DNA of 6,905 bases from Thiorhodovibrio sp. (GTDB lineage Bacteria; Pseudomonadota; Gammaproteobacteria; Chromatiales; Chromatiaceae). The translations under genes and the position numbers were made by a program. The DNA lies in assembly GCA_007128075.1 (NCBI GenBank), contig SKYD01000228.1, forward strand, positions 1 through 6,905, read 5' to 3'. Shown piece by piece: positions 1 through 5,136 of this stretch; the first letter of the stretch is position 1, and each line of letters begins with the position of its first letter. The notes beneath the pieces were generated by a model. It was not told where the DNA came from and did not search any database. It saw only the letters and a program-made list of their open reading frames with translations.

Positions 1-722
1 CGCCCCTGAGCTTCGCGGGTCACGCCTTCGACAATCCGCTCCAGATAGCGCAGCGAAAATTCACGAAAATCACCTGGAGCCAACACTCCGCCCCAGGTAT
101 CAAACACCATCACCGCCTGTGCGCCATGGGCAATCTGGCCATTGAGATAGGCAATCACCGCATCAGCAATTTTAGCAAGCAATGCGTGCATTAAATCGGG
201 GCGATCAAACAGCATCGCCTTGCTGAGGGCAAAGTTTTTGGTGCCACTGCCCTCGACCATATAGGTCGCCAAAGTCCACGGGCTGCCAGAAAAGCCAATC
301 AGCGGCACTCGTCCATTGAGTTCACGGCGAATCACCGCCACCGCATCCATCACATAGCGCAGCTCAACCTCAGGATCGGGCACGCCGAGACGCTCAATGT
401 CGGCAGCGGTGCGCACCGGGCGCTCAAAATGCGGTCCTTCACCCTCAGCAAAATACAATCCCAGCCCCATGGCATCAGGGATGGTTAAAATATCTGAGAA
501 CAAAATCGCGGCATCGAGCGGAAAACGCTCAAGTGGTTGCAGCGTCACCTCGCAGGCGAGTTCAGGATTGCGGCACAGATCCATAAAGCTGCCAGCACGA
601 CTGCGCGTGGCACGGTATTCAGGCAGATAACGACCCGCCTGGCGCATCATCCAAACGGGGGTGTAATCAACAGGTTGGCGCAGCAGGGCGCGGAGAAAGG
701 TGTCGTTTTTTAGTTCTGTCAC
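1..722 (-). CDS. hemE: Uroporphyrinogen decarboxylase (HemE), C-terminus cut by window edge
   Basis: HemE removes the four acetate carboxyl groups of uroporphyrinogen III to give coproporphyrinogen III, a cytoplasmic step of heme synthesis. The frame reads leftward from a GTG at 720-722 and stays open to base 1, giving 240 residues of a family that is about 354 long. The N-terminus MTELKND and what follows match E. coli HemE almost residue for residue, which fixes the GTG start. An in-frame TAA lies upstream at 768-770 with no ATG between. Visible family motifs are MRQAGRYLPEY (residues 26-36, substrate-binding arginines R27 and R31), FSDIL with the catalytic Asp at 77, and GFSGSPWTLATYMVEG (143-158) with the conserved Tyr154. 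The Shine-Dalgarno is weak (GGA about ten bases upstream). The gene diverges from the tRNA-Arg gene. No frameshift or odd residue is seen in the part present. Confidence 0.97.
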   Translation of the reverse strand, partial: MTELKNDTFLRALLRQPVDYTPVWMMRQAGRYLPEYRATRSRAGSFMDLCRNPELACEVTLQPLERFPLDAAILFSDILTIPDAMGLGLYFAEGEGPHFERPVRTAADIERLGVPDPEVELRYVMDAVAVIRRELNGRVPLIGFSGSPWTLATYMVEGSGTKNFALSKAMLFDRPDLMHALLAKIADAVIAYLNGQIAHGAQAVMVFDTWGGVLAPGDFREFSLRYLERIVEGVTREAQG

Positions 723-760
723 GGGGTAAACATCCGCATTGAGGTGGTCAGAAAGGTTGC

Positions 761-780
761 ATTGATTTTAAGCAATCAAT
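761..780. repeat. Perfect 7-bp inverted repeat upstream of hemE
   Basis: The arms ATTGATT (761-767) and AATCAAT (774-780) are exact inverted complements around the 6-base spacer TTAAGC. The centre lies about 48 bp upstream of the hemE GTG. On the minus strand a TAAAAT hexamer (5 of 6 to a sigma-70 -10 box) falls in the spacer and one arm, so the dyad could be an operator over a hemE promoter. I found no good -35 box at the right distance. The half-site TTGAT resembles FNR/Anr half-sites, but the gap is 8 rather than 4 bases, so I do not call it one. The repeat is seen; its function is inferred. Confidence 0.4.
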
Positions 781-826
781 AAGGATACTACAGTACTGAA
801 GCCAGCGGTGATAACTTCGCCAGCCC

Positions 827-845
827 ATTGGCGGCAACCGCCAAT
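827..845. repeat. Perfect 8-bp inverted repeat upstream of the tRNA gene
   Basis: ATTGGCGG (827-834) and CCGCCAAT (838-845) are exact inverted complements separated by CAA, a potential GC-rich hairpin on either strand. No T-run follows on either strand, so it does not look like an intrinsic terminator. It ends 20 bp before the tRNA and contains the TTGGCG that is the best -35 candidate for that gene, so an operator role or chance are both possible. Confidence 0.45.
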
Positions 846-856
846 TAAGCTAAACT
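828..856 (+). promoter_or_regulatory. Candidate sigma-70 promoter for tRNA-Arg
   Basis: TTGGCG (828-833, 4 of 6 to consensus) and TAAACT (851-856, 4 of 6) are separated by 17 bases. The predicted transcription start is near 863, only a few bases before the mature tRNA 5' end at 866. Both boxes are mediocre, and the -35 sits inside the 827-845 inverted repeat. The call rests on spacing and position only. Confidence 0.3.
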
Positions 857-865
857 AACCTGATT

Positions 866-942
866 GCCCTCGTAGCTCAGTTGGATAGAGCGGCCGCCTC
901 CTAAGCGGCAGGTCACAGGTTCAATTCCTGTCGTGGGCACCA
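866..942 (+). tRNA. tRNA-Arg, anticodon CCU (reads AGG), CCA encoded
   Basis: The 77-base sequence folds as a full cloverleaf. The acceptor arms are GCCCTCG (866-872) and CGTGGGC (932-938). The D stem is GCTC/GAGC (875-878/888-891). The anticodon stem is GCCGC/GCGGC (893-897/905-909), with loop CTCCTAA and anticodon CCT at 900-902. The T stem is ACAGG/CCTGT, with loop TTCAATT (920-926). The discriminator is A939, and CCA is encoded at 940-942. Position 5:68 of the acceptor stem (T870/T934) is a U-U mismatch, the only unpaired position in any stem. U36 followed by A37 (A903) is the context for t6A, made by the product of the adjacent tsaD. The 3' end is 10 bases from the convergent tsaD stop codon. 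No terminator is visible between them. Confidence 0.96.
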
Positions 943-952
943 ATTTTGTCAA

Positions 953-1981
953 TCAAGCCAGTGGTACCAAATCGGTTAACGGCCAACGCGGGCGCGGAGT
1001 GATTGCCAGCGGCTGCTGATGCCCCGCTGCCAATCGCCGCCAGCCAGCATAGGCAATCATCGCACCGTTGTCGGTACAAAATTCAGCCCGCGGATAATAT
1101 AATTCAGCCCCTAGCGGCTGCATTGCCGCTGCCATGCGCTCACGAAGGCGGCGGTTGGCACTGACTCCACCGGCAAGAATCAAGCGCGGCACGCCGGTGC
1201 TCTCCAGCGCCCGGCGACATTTGATCACCAGGGTATCGACCACCGCCTCTTCAAATGCCCGAGCGATATCAGCATGCACCTGCTCGGTGTCATCGCGCTC
1301 GCCCAGTGTCTGCTGCAAAGCGTTCAAAGTGTAGGTTTTCAGCCCGCTAAAACTCAGATTTAGCCCTGGGCGGTCAGTCATCGGGCGTGGGAAACGATAG
1401 CGCGTCGGATCGCCGCGTTCTGCCAGTCGCGCCAGTTGCGGACCACCAGGATAGGGCAGCCCCAACAGCTTGGCGGTTTTATCAAAGGCCTCGCCTGCCG
1501 CATCATCGACCGATTCACCCAGCAGTTGATAAATTCCCACCTCAGGGACATGGATGATCTGGCTATGCCCCCCTGAAACCAGCAGCGCGATAAAAGGACA
1601 GGGCGGCGGCTTATCTTCCAAAAACGGCGCCAGCAAATGGCCTTCCAGATGATGCACCCCAATCGCTGGCACCTCCCACGCCCACGCCAACGCCCGCCCA
1701 AGTGCGGCACCAACCAACAGTGCGCCGATCAATCCCGGGCCTGCGGTGTAAGCAACGCCGTCGATCTGCTCAGGCGACAGCTCGGCCTCGGTCAAGGTCT
1801 GGCGAATCAGCGGCAAGGTTTTGCGGACATGATCGCGTGAGGCCAGCTCCGGCACCACACCGCCATAAACCGCATGAATCTCAGTTTGACTATATACAGC
1901 ATGAGCGCACAGCCCACGCTCGCTGTCATAGACCGCGACCCCTGTTTCATCACAGGAGGTTTCGATTCCTAGCACCCGCAT
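953..1981 (-). CDS. tsaD: tRNA N6-threonylcarbamoyladenosine transferase TsaD (Kae1/YgjD family)
   Basis: TsaD transfers the threonylcarbamoyl group from threonylcarbamoyl-AMP to A37 of tRNAs that read ANN codons, working with TsaB and TsaE in the cytoplasm. The protein is 342 residues (E. coli 337) and opens with MRVLGIETSCDETG, as in E. coli. Visible motifs are the metal ligands His111 and His115 in HHLEGH, the ASKHA-fold phosphate loop LLVSGGHS (133-140), DDAAGEAFDK (159-168), FSFSGLKT-like FSGLKT (211-216), AGGVSANR (270-277), and the third ligand Asp304 in FCTDNGAMIAYAG. The ATG at 1979-1981 has an AGGA Shine-Dalgarno (1990-1993) with 8 bases of spacing. That Shine-Dalgarno overlaps the TAG of the ferredoxin gene, so it is probably translationally coupled. 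It is the last gene of the dapC-to-tsaD operon and runs convergently toward tRNA-Arg(CCU). Confidence 0.98.
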   Translation of the reverse strand: MRVLGIETSCDETGVAVYDSERGLCAHAVYSQTEIHAVYGGVVPELASRDHVRKTLPLIRQTLTEAELSPEQIDGVAYTAGPGLIGALLVGAALGRALAWAWEVPAIGVHHLEGHLLAPFLEDKPPPCPFIALLVSGGHSQIIHVPEVGIYQLLGESVDDAAGEAFDKTAKLLGLPYPGGPQLARLAERGDPTRYRFPRPMTDRPGLNLSFSGLKTYTLNALQQTLGERDDTEQVHADIARAFEEAVVDTLVIKCRRALESTGVPRLILAGGVSANRRLRERMAAAMQPLGAELYYPRAEFCTDNGAMIAYAGWRRLAAGHQQPLAITPRPRWPLTDLVPLA

Positions 1982-1991
1982 GTGGCTGATC

Positions 1992-2333
1992 CTATTGCGA
2001 TTCTAGCGATGGTGGCGGGGTATCGGGCAGCCGCAGCCGTGCCACTGGCTCGCCGCCGATGAGATGAGAATGTAGAATCTCGTCGAGGTCGTCATGATTA
2101 ACATAGGTGTACCAAATCGCCTCGGGGTAGACCACAATCACCGGACCTTCAGTGCAGCGATCCAGACAGCCCGCGCTGTTGATACGCACCCCGCCTGCAC
2201 CTTTGATCCCTAATTCTTTGGTGCGCTTTTTAAGATAGGCGCGCGCCGCAGTAGTGTTGTACTCTTTACAGCGTTGACCGTGGTCATCGCGTTGATTGGT
2301 ACAGAAAAAAACATGATAGCGAAAATATGACAT
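1992..2333 (-). CDS. Thioredoxin-like [2Fe-2S] ferredoxin-domain protein
   Basis: This 113-residue protein belongs by cysteine pattern and length to the thioredoxin-like [2Fe-2S] ferredoxins (COG3411 type). It would be a small cytoplasmic electron carrier or redox sensor. Its only cysteines are C11, C22, C56 and C60 (C-x10-C-x33-C-x3-C). This is close to the four cluster ligands of the Aquifex ferredoxin Fd4 as I remember them. The first strand HVFFCTNQR and the segment INSAGCLDRCTEGPVIVVYPE are typical of the family. I chose the ATG at 2331-2333; a TTG one codon upstream would sit too near the possible GGCGGA ribosome site. It lies 26 bases after the upstream unknown gene and 10 bases before tsaD, in the same operon. 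The partner protein is unknown. Nothing in the sequence ties it to lysine synthesis or t6A, so its function in this operon is open. Confidence 0.9.
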   Translation of the reverse strand: MSYFRYHVFFCTNQRDDHGQRCKEYNTTAARAYLKKRTKELGIKGAGGVRINSAGCLDRCTEGPVIVVYPEAIWYTYVNHDDLDEILHSHLIGGEPVARLRLPDTPPPSLESQ

Positions 2334-2359
2334 CAATAATCCGCCGTGATGATTAAAAA

Positions 2360-2725
2360 CTAACTAAGCGCGTTGTCATCTGAATTGAACGAGTTGCTTT
2401 CGCGTGCAAACAAATCCTCCAGCTCATCAATGACTTCTTTGGCTGGTCGCCCTTGCAACAGATGGGCAGACATCAACAAAGAGGCCTCGTTAAGCAGCAC
2501 CGCAGAATCAAGCTGCGGATAATTAAACCGCAGCCGCTTGAGTGCGCCAACCACCGTTTCGCGTTCTGGGCGCGGCACTGGCTCGGGTAGCGGAGCTGGA
2601 GCCGCAGCGGGCTGCTTGCTACACAAAAATTCAGCAAAAGCAATCAGTGTGGTGCGCTGTTCAGGATCGAGAGCACGCCACAGTTTGAGCAACTGACGCT
2701 CATCGGGGCTGGCGGTTTCAATCAT
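2360..2725 (-). CDS. Conserved-looking protein of unknown function, 121 aa
   Basis: I do not recognise a named family. The ATG at 2723-2725 overlaps the end of the preceding small gene (ATGATTGA, 8 nt), which implies translational coupling; no clear Shine-Dalgarno is seen. The protein has three parts: a helical N-terminal segment (about 6-37, including LLKLWRALDPEQRTTLIAFA), a Pro/Ala/Glu-rich linker (39-53), and a second helical segment (about 56-108, containing VVGALKRLRFNYPQLD and an acidic helix KEVIDELEDLFARE). There is one cysteine (C35), no membrane segment and no signal peptide, so it is probably cytoplasmic. The layout resembles small gammaproteobacterial hypothetical proteins, from memory only. 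The frame is also open upstream to 2887, which would add a hydrophobic stretch. I prefer the ATG because the upstream part overlaps the better supported small gene. It sits between dapD and the ferredoxin in one operon. Confidence 0.75.
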   Translation of the reverse strand: MIETASPDERQLLKLWRALDPEQRTTLIAFAEFLCSKQPAAAPAPLPEPVPRPERETVVGALKRLRFNYPQLDSAVLLNEASLLMSAHLLQGRPAKEVIDELEDLFARESNSFNSDDNALS

Positions 2726-2951
2726 CGCTGCCGCAATCGCCCCCGTTGTCGGAACTGTCGCTGCTATCACAGGATGAGGAAGCGGCGCGATTGCTGTCGC
2801 TGTTGCGCGTCGAATCAAAGTTGCTAAAGTGGTGATAATGATGAGTATAGTCATGATTGCCACCATAGCTTTTGCTTGATTTGGCAAATTTCATCACCAA
2901 CAAAATCACCACGACTGCAATGATAGCAATCAAGACATCGAGCTGCGCCAT
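2718..2951 (-). CDS. Small single-pass membrane protein with His- and Ser/Asp-rich tail, unknown function
   Basis: This 77-residue protein is not a family I recognise. Residues 5-20 form one strongly hydrophobic segment (mainly Ile, Val, Leu, Ala). Lys21, Lys24 and Lys27 follow it and Asp5 precedes it, so the positive-inside rule suggests the tail is cytoplasmic. The tail has a His/Tyr cluster (H33, H37, H38, H40, H41) and then a low-complexity Ser/Asp/Asn/Gly run with C61 and C73, ending DCGSDD. Metal binding by the His or acidic residues is possible but untested. The gene is supported by an excellent AAGGAG (2959-2964) 7 bases before the ATG. This site overlaps the dapD stop codon, and only 12 bases separate the two genes. 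The 3' end overlaps the next gene by 8 nt. It is co-transcribed with the dap genes by position. Confidence 0.75.
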   Translation of the reverse strand: MAQLDVLIAIIAVVVILLVMKFAKSSKSYGGNHDYTHHYHHFSNFDSTRNSDSNRAASSSCDSSDSSDNGGDCGSDD

Positions 2952-2958
2952 CGGGGAT

Positions 2959-2966
2959 CTCCTTTA
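2959..2966 (-). promoter_or_regulatory. Ribosome binding site overlapping the dapD stop codon
   Basis: Reading leftward, TAAAGGAG joins the dapD TAA (2964-2966) to AAGGAG (2959-2964), 7 bases before the ATG at 2951. This decides the start of the small membrane protein and suggests that ribosomes finishing dapD reinitiate there. Confidence 0.85.
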
Positions 2967-3782
2967 AATATCCCGCAGCAATTCGTTAATTCCCACCTTG
3001 CCTCGGGTTTTTTCATCGACCTGTTTGATAATCACTGCGCAATAAAGGCTGTGACTGCCATCAGCAGCAGGCAAGCTGCCCGGGACGACCACTGCGCCCG
3101 CTGGCACGCGGCCGAATAGGATTTCACCAGTGAGGCGGTTGTAAATTTTGGTGCTTTGGCCGATGTACACCCCCATCGAGATCACTGCCCCCTGTTCGAC
3201 GATCACTCCTTCGACGATCTCGGAACGCGCCCCGATGAAGCAATTGTCCTCGATGATGGTCGGGGCTGCTTGCACCGGTTCGAGCACCCCGCCGATGCCC
3301 ACCCCGCCAGATAAGTGGACATTTTTGCCAATCTGGGCGCAGGAGCCAACGGTCGCCCAGGTATCGACCATGGTGCCCGAATCCACATAAGCACCGATAT
3401 TGACATAAGAAGGCATCAACACACAGCTTGGCGCAATGTAGGAGCCGCGTCTTGCGGTTGCCGGTGGCACCACCCGCACCCCACCGTCACGAAATTCACG
3501 GGCATTGGCATCCTGATATTTTGCTGGCACCTTGTCGTAATAGTTGGTGAAGCCGCCTTTGATAAAGCTGTTGTCTTCAATCCGAAATGACAGCAACACG
3601 GCTTTTTTAATCCAATCGTTGACCTGCCAGCCGCCATCGCGTGGCTCAGCGACGCGAATTGCCCCGCGATCTAGCTGATCAATGGTCTCAAGCACCGCGT
3701 CGCGGACGAGGGTTTCGACATTGCGCGGGGTGATCGCAGCCCGTGACTCAAACGCCTGTTCGATGATCTGTTGGTGGCTCAA
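2964..3782 (-). CDS. dapD: 2,3,4,5-tetrahydropyridine-2,6-dicarboxylate N-succinyltransferase (DapD), TTG start
   Basis: DapD transfers a succinyl group from succinyl-CoA to tetrahydrodipicolinate, committing it to the succinylase branch of diaminopimelate and lysine synthesis. It is a cytoplasmic homotrimer. The protein is 272 residues (E. coli 274). It has a helical N-terminal domain (1-100), a left-handed beta-helix of hexapeptide repeats (about 105-235) and a C-terminal tail GKVGINELLR. Highly conserved stretches are LMPSYVNIGAYVD (122-134), TMVDTWATVGSCAQIG (137-152, active-site Asp140) and NCFIGARSEIVEGV (180-193). I chose the TTG at 3780-3782: it has AAGGAG (3789-3794) with 6 bases of spacing, and the product MSHQQIIEQAFE aligns with the E. 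coli start. A longer reading from 3911 would run backwards through the end of dapC and has no family similarity. The gap to the dapC stop is 10 bases. Confidence 0.98.
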   Translation of the reverse strand: MSHQQIIEQAFESRAAITPRNVETLVRDAVLETIDQLDRGAIRVAEPRDGGWQVNDWIKKAVLLSFRIEDNSFIKGGFTNYYDKVPAKYQDANAREFRDGGVRVVPPATARRGSYIAPSCVLMPSYVNIGAYVDSGTMVDTWATVGSCAQIGKNVHLSGGVGIGGVLEPVQAAPTIIEDNCFIGARSEIVEGVIVEQGAVISMGVYIGQSTKIYNRLTGEILFGRVPAGAVVVPGSLPAADGSHSLYCAVIIKQVDEKTRGKVGINELLRDI

Positions 3783-3788
3783 AGGAAG

Positions 3789-3795
3789 CTCCTTA
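3789..3795 (-). promoter_or_regulatory. Ribosome binding site for dapD overlapping the dapC stop codon
   Basis: TAAGGAG combines the dapC TAA (3793-3795) with AAGGAG (3789-3794), 6 bases upstream of TTG at 3782. This strong site makes the rare TTG start credible and points to DapC-DapD translational coupling. Confidence 0.88.
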
Positions 3796-5022
3796 AATTG
3801 ACAAATTGGTGATGAAATGACGAATCCGGGTTGCGGCATCGATGCAATCCGCCAGCGTTGGCACCAGTGCGATGCGCACGAAACCCTGTCCCGGGTCATG
3901 GCCGCTGGCATCGATTCGTGACAAAAAACGCCCAGGCAGCACCGTCACATTGTGCTCAATAAACAGCCGCCGTGCAAATTCAGTCTCGCTGATCGGGGTG
4001 CGCGCCCACAGATAAAACCCACCTTGCGGGCGCTGACAGTCGAGCACATCGCCTAAAATCTCCAGCACCGCGTCAAATTTTGCCCGATACAGGGCGCGGT
4101 TGGCGCGGACATGCGCCTCATCTTGCCAAGCGCGGCGACTGGCGTGTTGATGATGCAGCGGCATGGCGCAGCCGTGATAGGTGCGATAGAGCAAAAATCG
4201 CTCGATCAGTGCGGCATCGCCAGCAACAAAGCCTGAGCGCAGTCCGGGCGCATTGGAACGCTTAGACAAACTGTGAAACACCAAACAGCGTTGAAAATCC
4301 TCAAGCCCCATCGCAAATGCCGCCTGCAATAGCCCCGGCGGTGGCTGGGTCTCATCGGGATAAATCTCGCTGTAACATTCATCCGCCGCGATCACAAAAT
4401 CATAACGGTGCGCCTGCGCAATCAGCCATTGTAAGGTCTCAAGCGACAGCACTGCACCTGTGGGATTGCTGGGCGAACACAGATACAACAGTTGGCAATG
4501 TCGCCAAGTGCTCTCAGCAACGGCTGAAAAATCGGGCTGAAATTGGGTGTCGGCTGTGGTCGACAGCAACACCGGTTGCGCACCAGCGAGCAGTGCCGCC
4601 CCTTCATAAATCTGATAAAACGGATTGGGCATGAGCACCTGAGCAGGCTGACGACTGGCATCAATCAATGCCTGAGCGCAAGCAAACAGTGCCTCGCGGC
4701 TGCCAGTGGCGGGCAAAATCTGCCGCTCAGGGTCGACAAGCCCTAGCGGCAAGCCAAAACGCTGACTCAGCCAATCGGCAATGGCTGTCCGTAGTTCGCC
4801 AAGTCCTTTGGTGTTTGGATAAGTGGCAAGACAATCACGGTGCGCCAGCAGTGTCTCGGTGATCAGTGTCGGGGTTGGATGCTGTGGTTCACCAAGCGCA
4901 AGACTCAGATGCGGCTGTTGGCTCAATGAAGGCTGATGGCCTTTCAATGCCGCCAATTTTGCGAATGGATACGGCTGTAGCCGTTCTAACAGCGGGTTGG
5001 CACCGGCTGGCGTTGTGTTCAT
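3793..5022 (-). CDS. dapC: Succinyldiaminopimelate aminotransferase (DapC), PLP-dependent
   Basis: DapC transaminates N-succinyl-2-amino-6-ketopimelate with glutamate to N-succinyl-L,L-diaminopimelate, the step after DapD. The protein is 409 residues with a class I/II aminotransferase fold. Visible features are LQPYPFAKL (15-23), SLALGEPQH (40-48), TGSREALFA (106-114), NPFYQIYEGAA (133-143), SNPTGA (185-190), AADECYSEIY (212-221; Asp214 pairs with the PLP ring nitrogen), and HSLSKRSN with the PLP lysine at 254. RTYHGCAMP (280-288) and carboxylate-binding Arg383 (FVRIAL) follow. HSLSKRSN-PGLRSGFVAGDA and RTYHGCAMP are shared with Pseudomonas DapC, which separates it from general aspartate aminotransferases. 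I placed the start at the ATG 5020-5022 by alignment to the family. An open extension to 5121 has no family similarity. No Shine-Dalgarno is seen. It is the first gene of the operon. Confidence 0.95.
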   Translation of the reverse strand: MNTTPAGANPLLERLQPYPFAKLAALKGHQPSLSQQPHLSLALGEPQHPTPTLITETLLAHRDCLATYPNTKGLGELRTAIADWLSQRFGLPLGLVDPERQILPATGSREALFACAQALIDASRQPAQVLMPNPFYQIYEGAALLAGAQPVLLSTTADTQFQPDFSAVAESTWRHCQLLYLCSPSNPTGAVLSLETLQWLIAQAHRYDFVIAADECYSEIYPDETQPPPGLLQAAFAMGLEDFQRCLVFHSLSKRSNAPGLRSGFVAGDAALIERFLLYRTYHGCAMPLHHQHASRRAWQDEAHVRANRALYRAKFDAVLEILGDVLDCQRPQGGFYLWARTPISETEFARRLFIEHNVTVLPGRFLSRIDASGHDPGQGFVRIALVPTLADCIDAATRIRHFITNLSI

Positions 5023-5061
5023 TGGATGATGATAAGCGCGTTGATGGCGATGTAGCACTGA

Positions 5062-5067
5062 AGTATA
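5062..5067 (-). promoter_or_regulatory. Candidate -10 box for the dapC operon
   Basis: On the minus strand TATACT (5 of 6 to the sigma-70 -10 box) would start transcription near 5055, giving a 5' leader of about 33 bases before dapC. The nearest TTG-type -35 (TTGTCG) is 20 bases upstream, longer than usual, so this is only a weak prediction. Confidence 0.35.
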
Positions 5068-5100
5068 CGCGGTTTTGACCTCACAGGCGACAACCGACAG

Positions 5101-5129
5101 TTGAGTCAAACGCCGGTGCATGGTCTAAT
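5101..5129 (+). promoter_or_regulatory. Candidate extended -10 promoter for lolCD
   Basis: TTGAGT (5101-5106, 4 of 6) and TCTAAT (5124-5129, 5 of 6) are 17 bases apart, with the extended -10 TGG (5121-5123) in front. The start point would be about 5136, next to the lolC ATG at 5137. A weaker alternative is TTGATG (5041-5046) with TATACG (5064-5069), also spaced by 17, which would leave a leader of about 60 bases. Confidence 0.45.
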
Positions 5130-5136
5130 AACCGCT

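Noticed and set aside
397..630. 77-residue + strand open frame opposite hemE
   Set aside because: It is antisense to a highly conserved coding region, low-complexity Ser/Arg-rich, and has no supporting start signals.
762..779. FNR/Anr box upstream of hemE
   Set aside because: Half-sites TTGAT and ATCAA are present but separated by 8 bases instead of 4.
827..845. Intrinsic terminator before the tRNA gene
   Set aside because: The hairpin stem is good, but there is no T-run on either strand.
943..952. Bidirectional terminator between tRNA-Arg and tsaD
   Set aside because: Only 10 bases, with no dyad; the TTTT at 944-947 is too short and has no hairpin of its own.
1378..1713. 111-residue open frame within tsaD
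   Set aside because: It is a shifted-frame shadow of tsaD on the same strand, Arg/Trp-rich, with no ribosome site or recognisable family.
3783..3911. N-terminal extension of DapD by 43 codons overlapping the dapC 3' end
   Set aside because: The extra residues are the dapC tail read in another frame, show no DapD similarity, and end just before a TTG with a well-placed AAGGAG.
5023..5121. N-terminal extension of DapC by 33 codons
   Set aside because: No similarity to DapC; it would overlap the lolC promoter region, and the family start aligns with the ATG at 5020-5022.
5101..5136. TTG start of LolC twelve codons upstream
   Set aside because: E. coli LolC begins at the residue matching ATG 5137, and the upstream bases make a better promoter than coding sequence.
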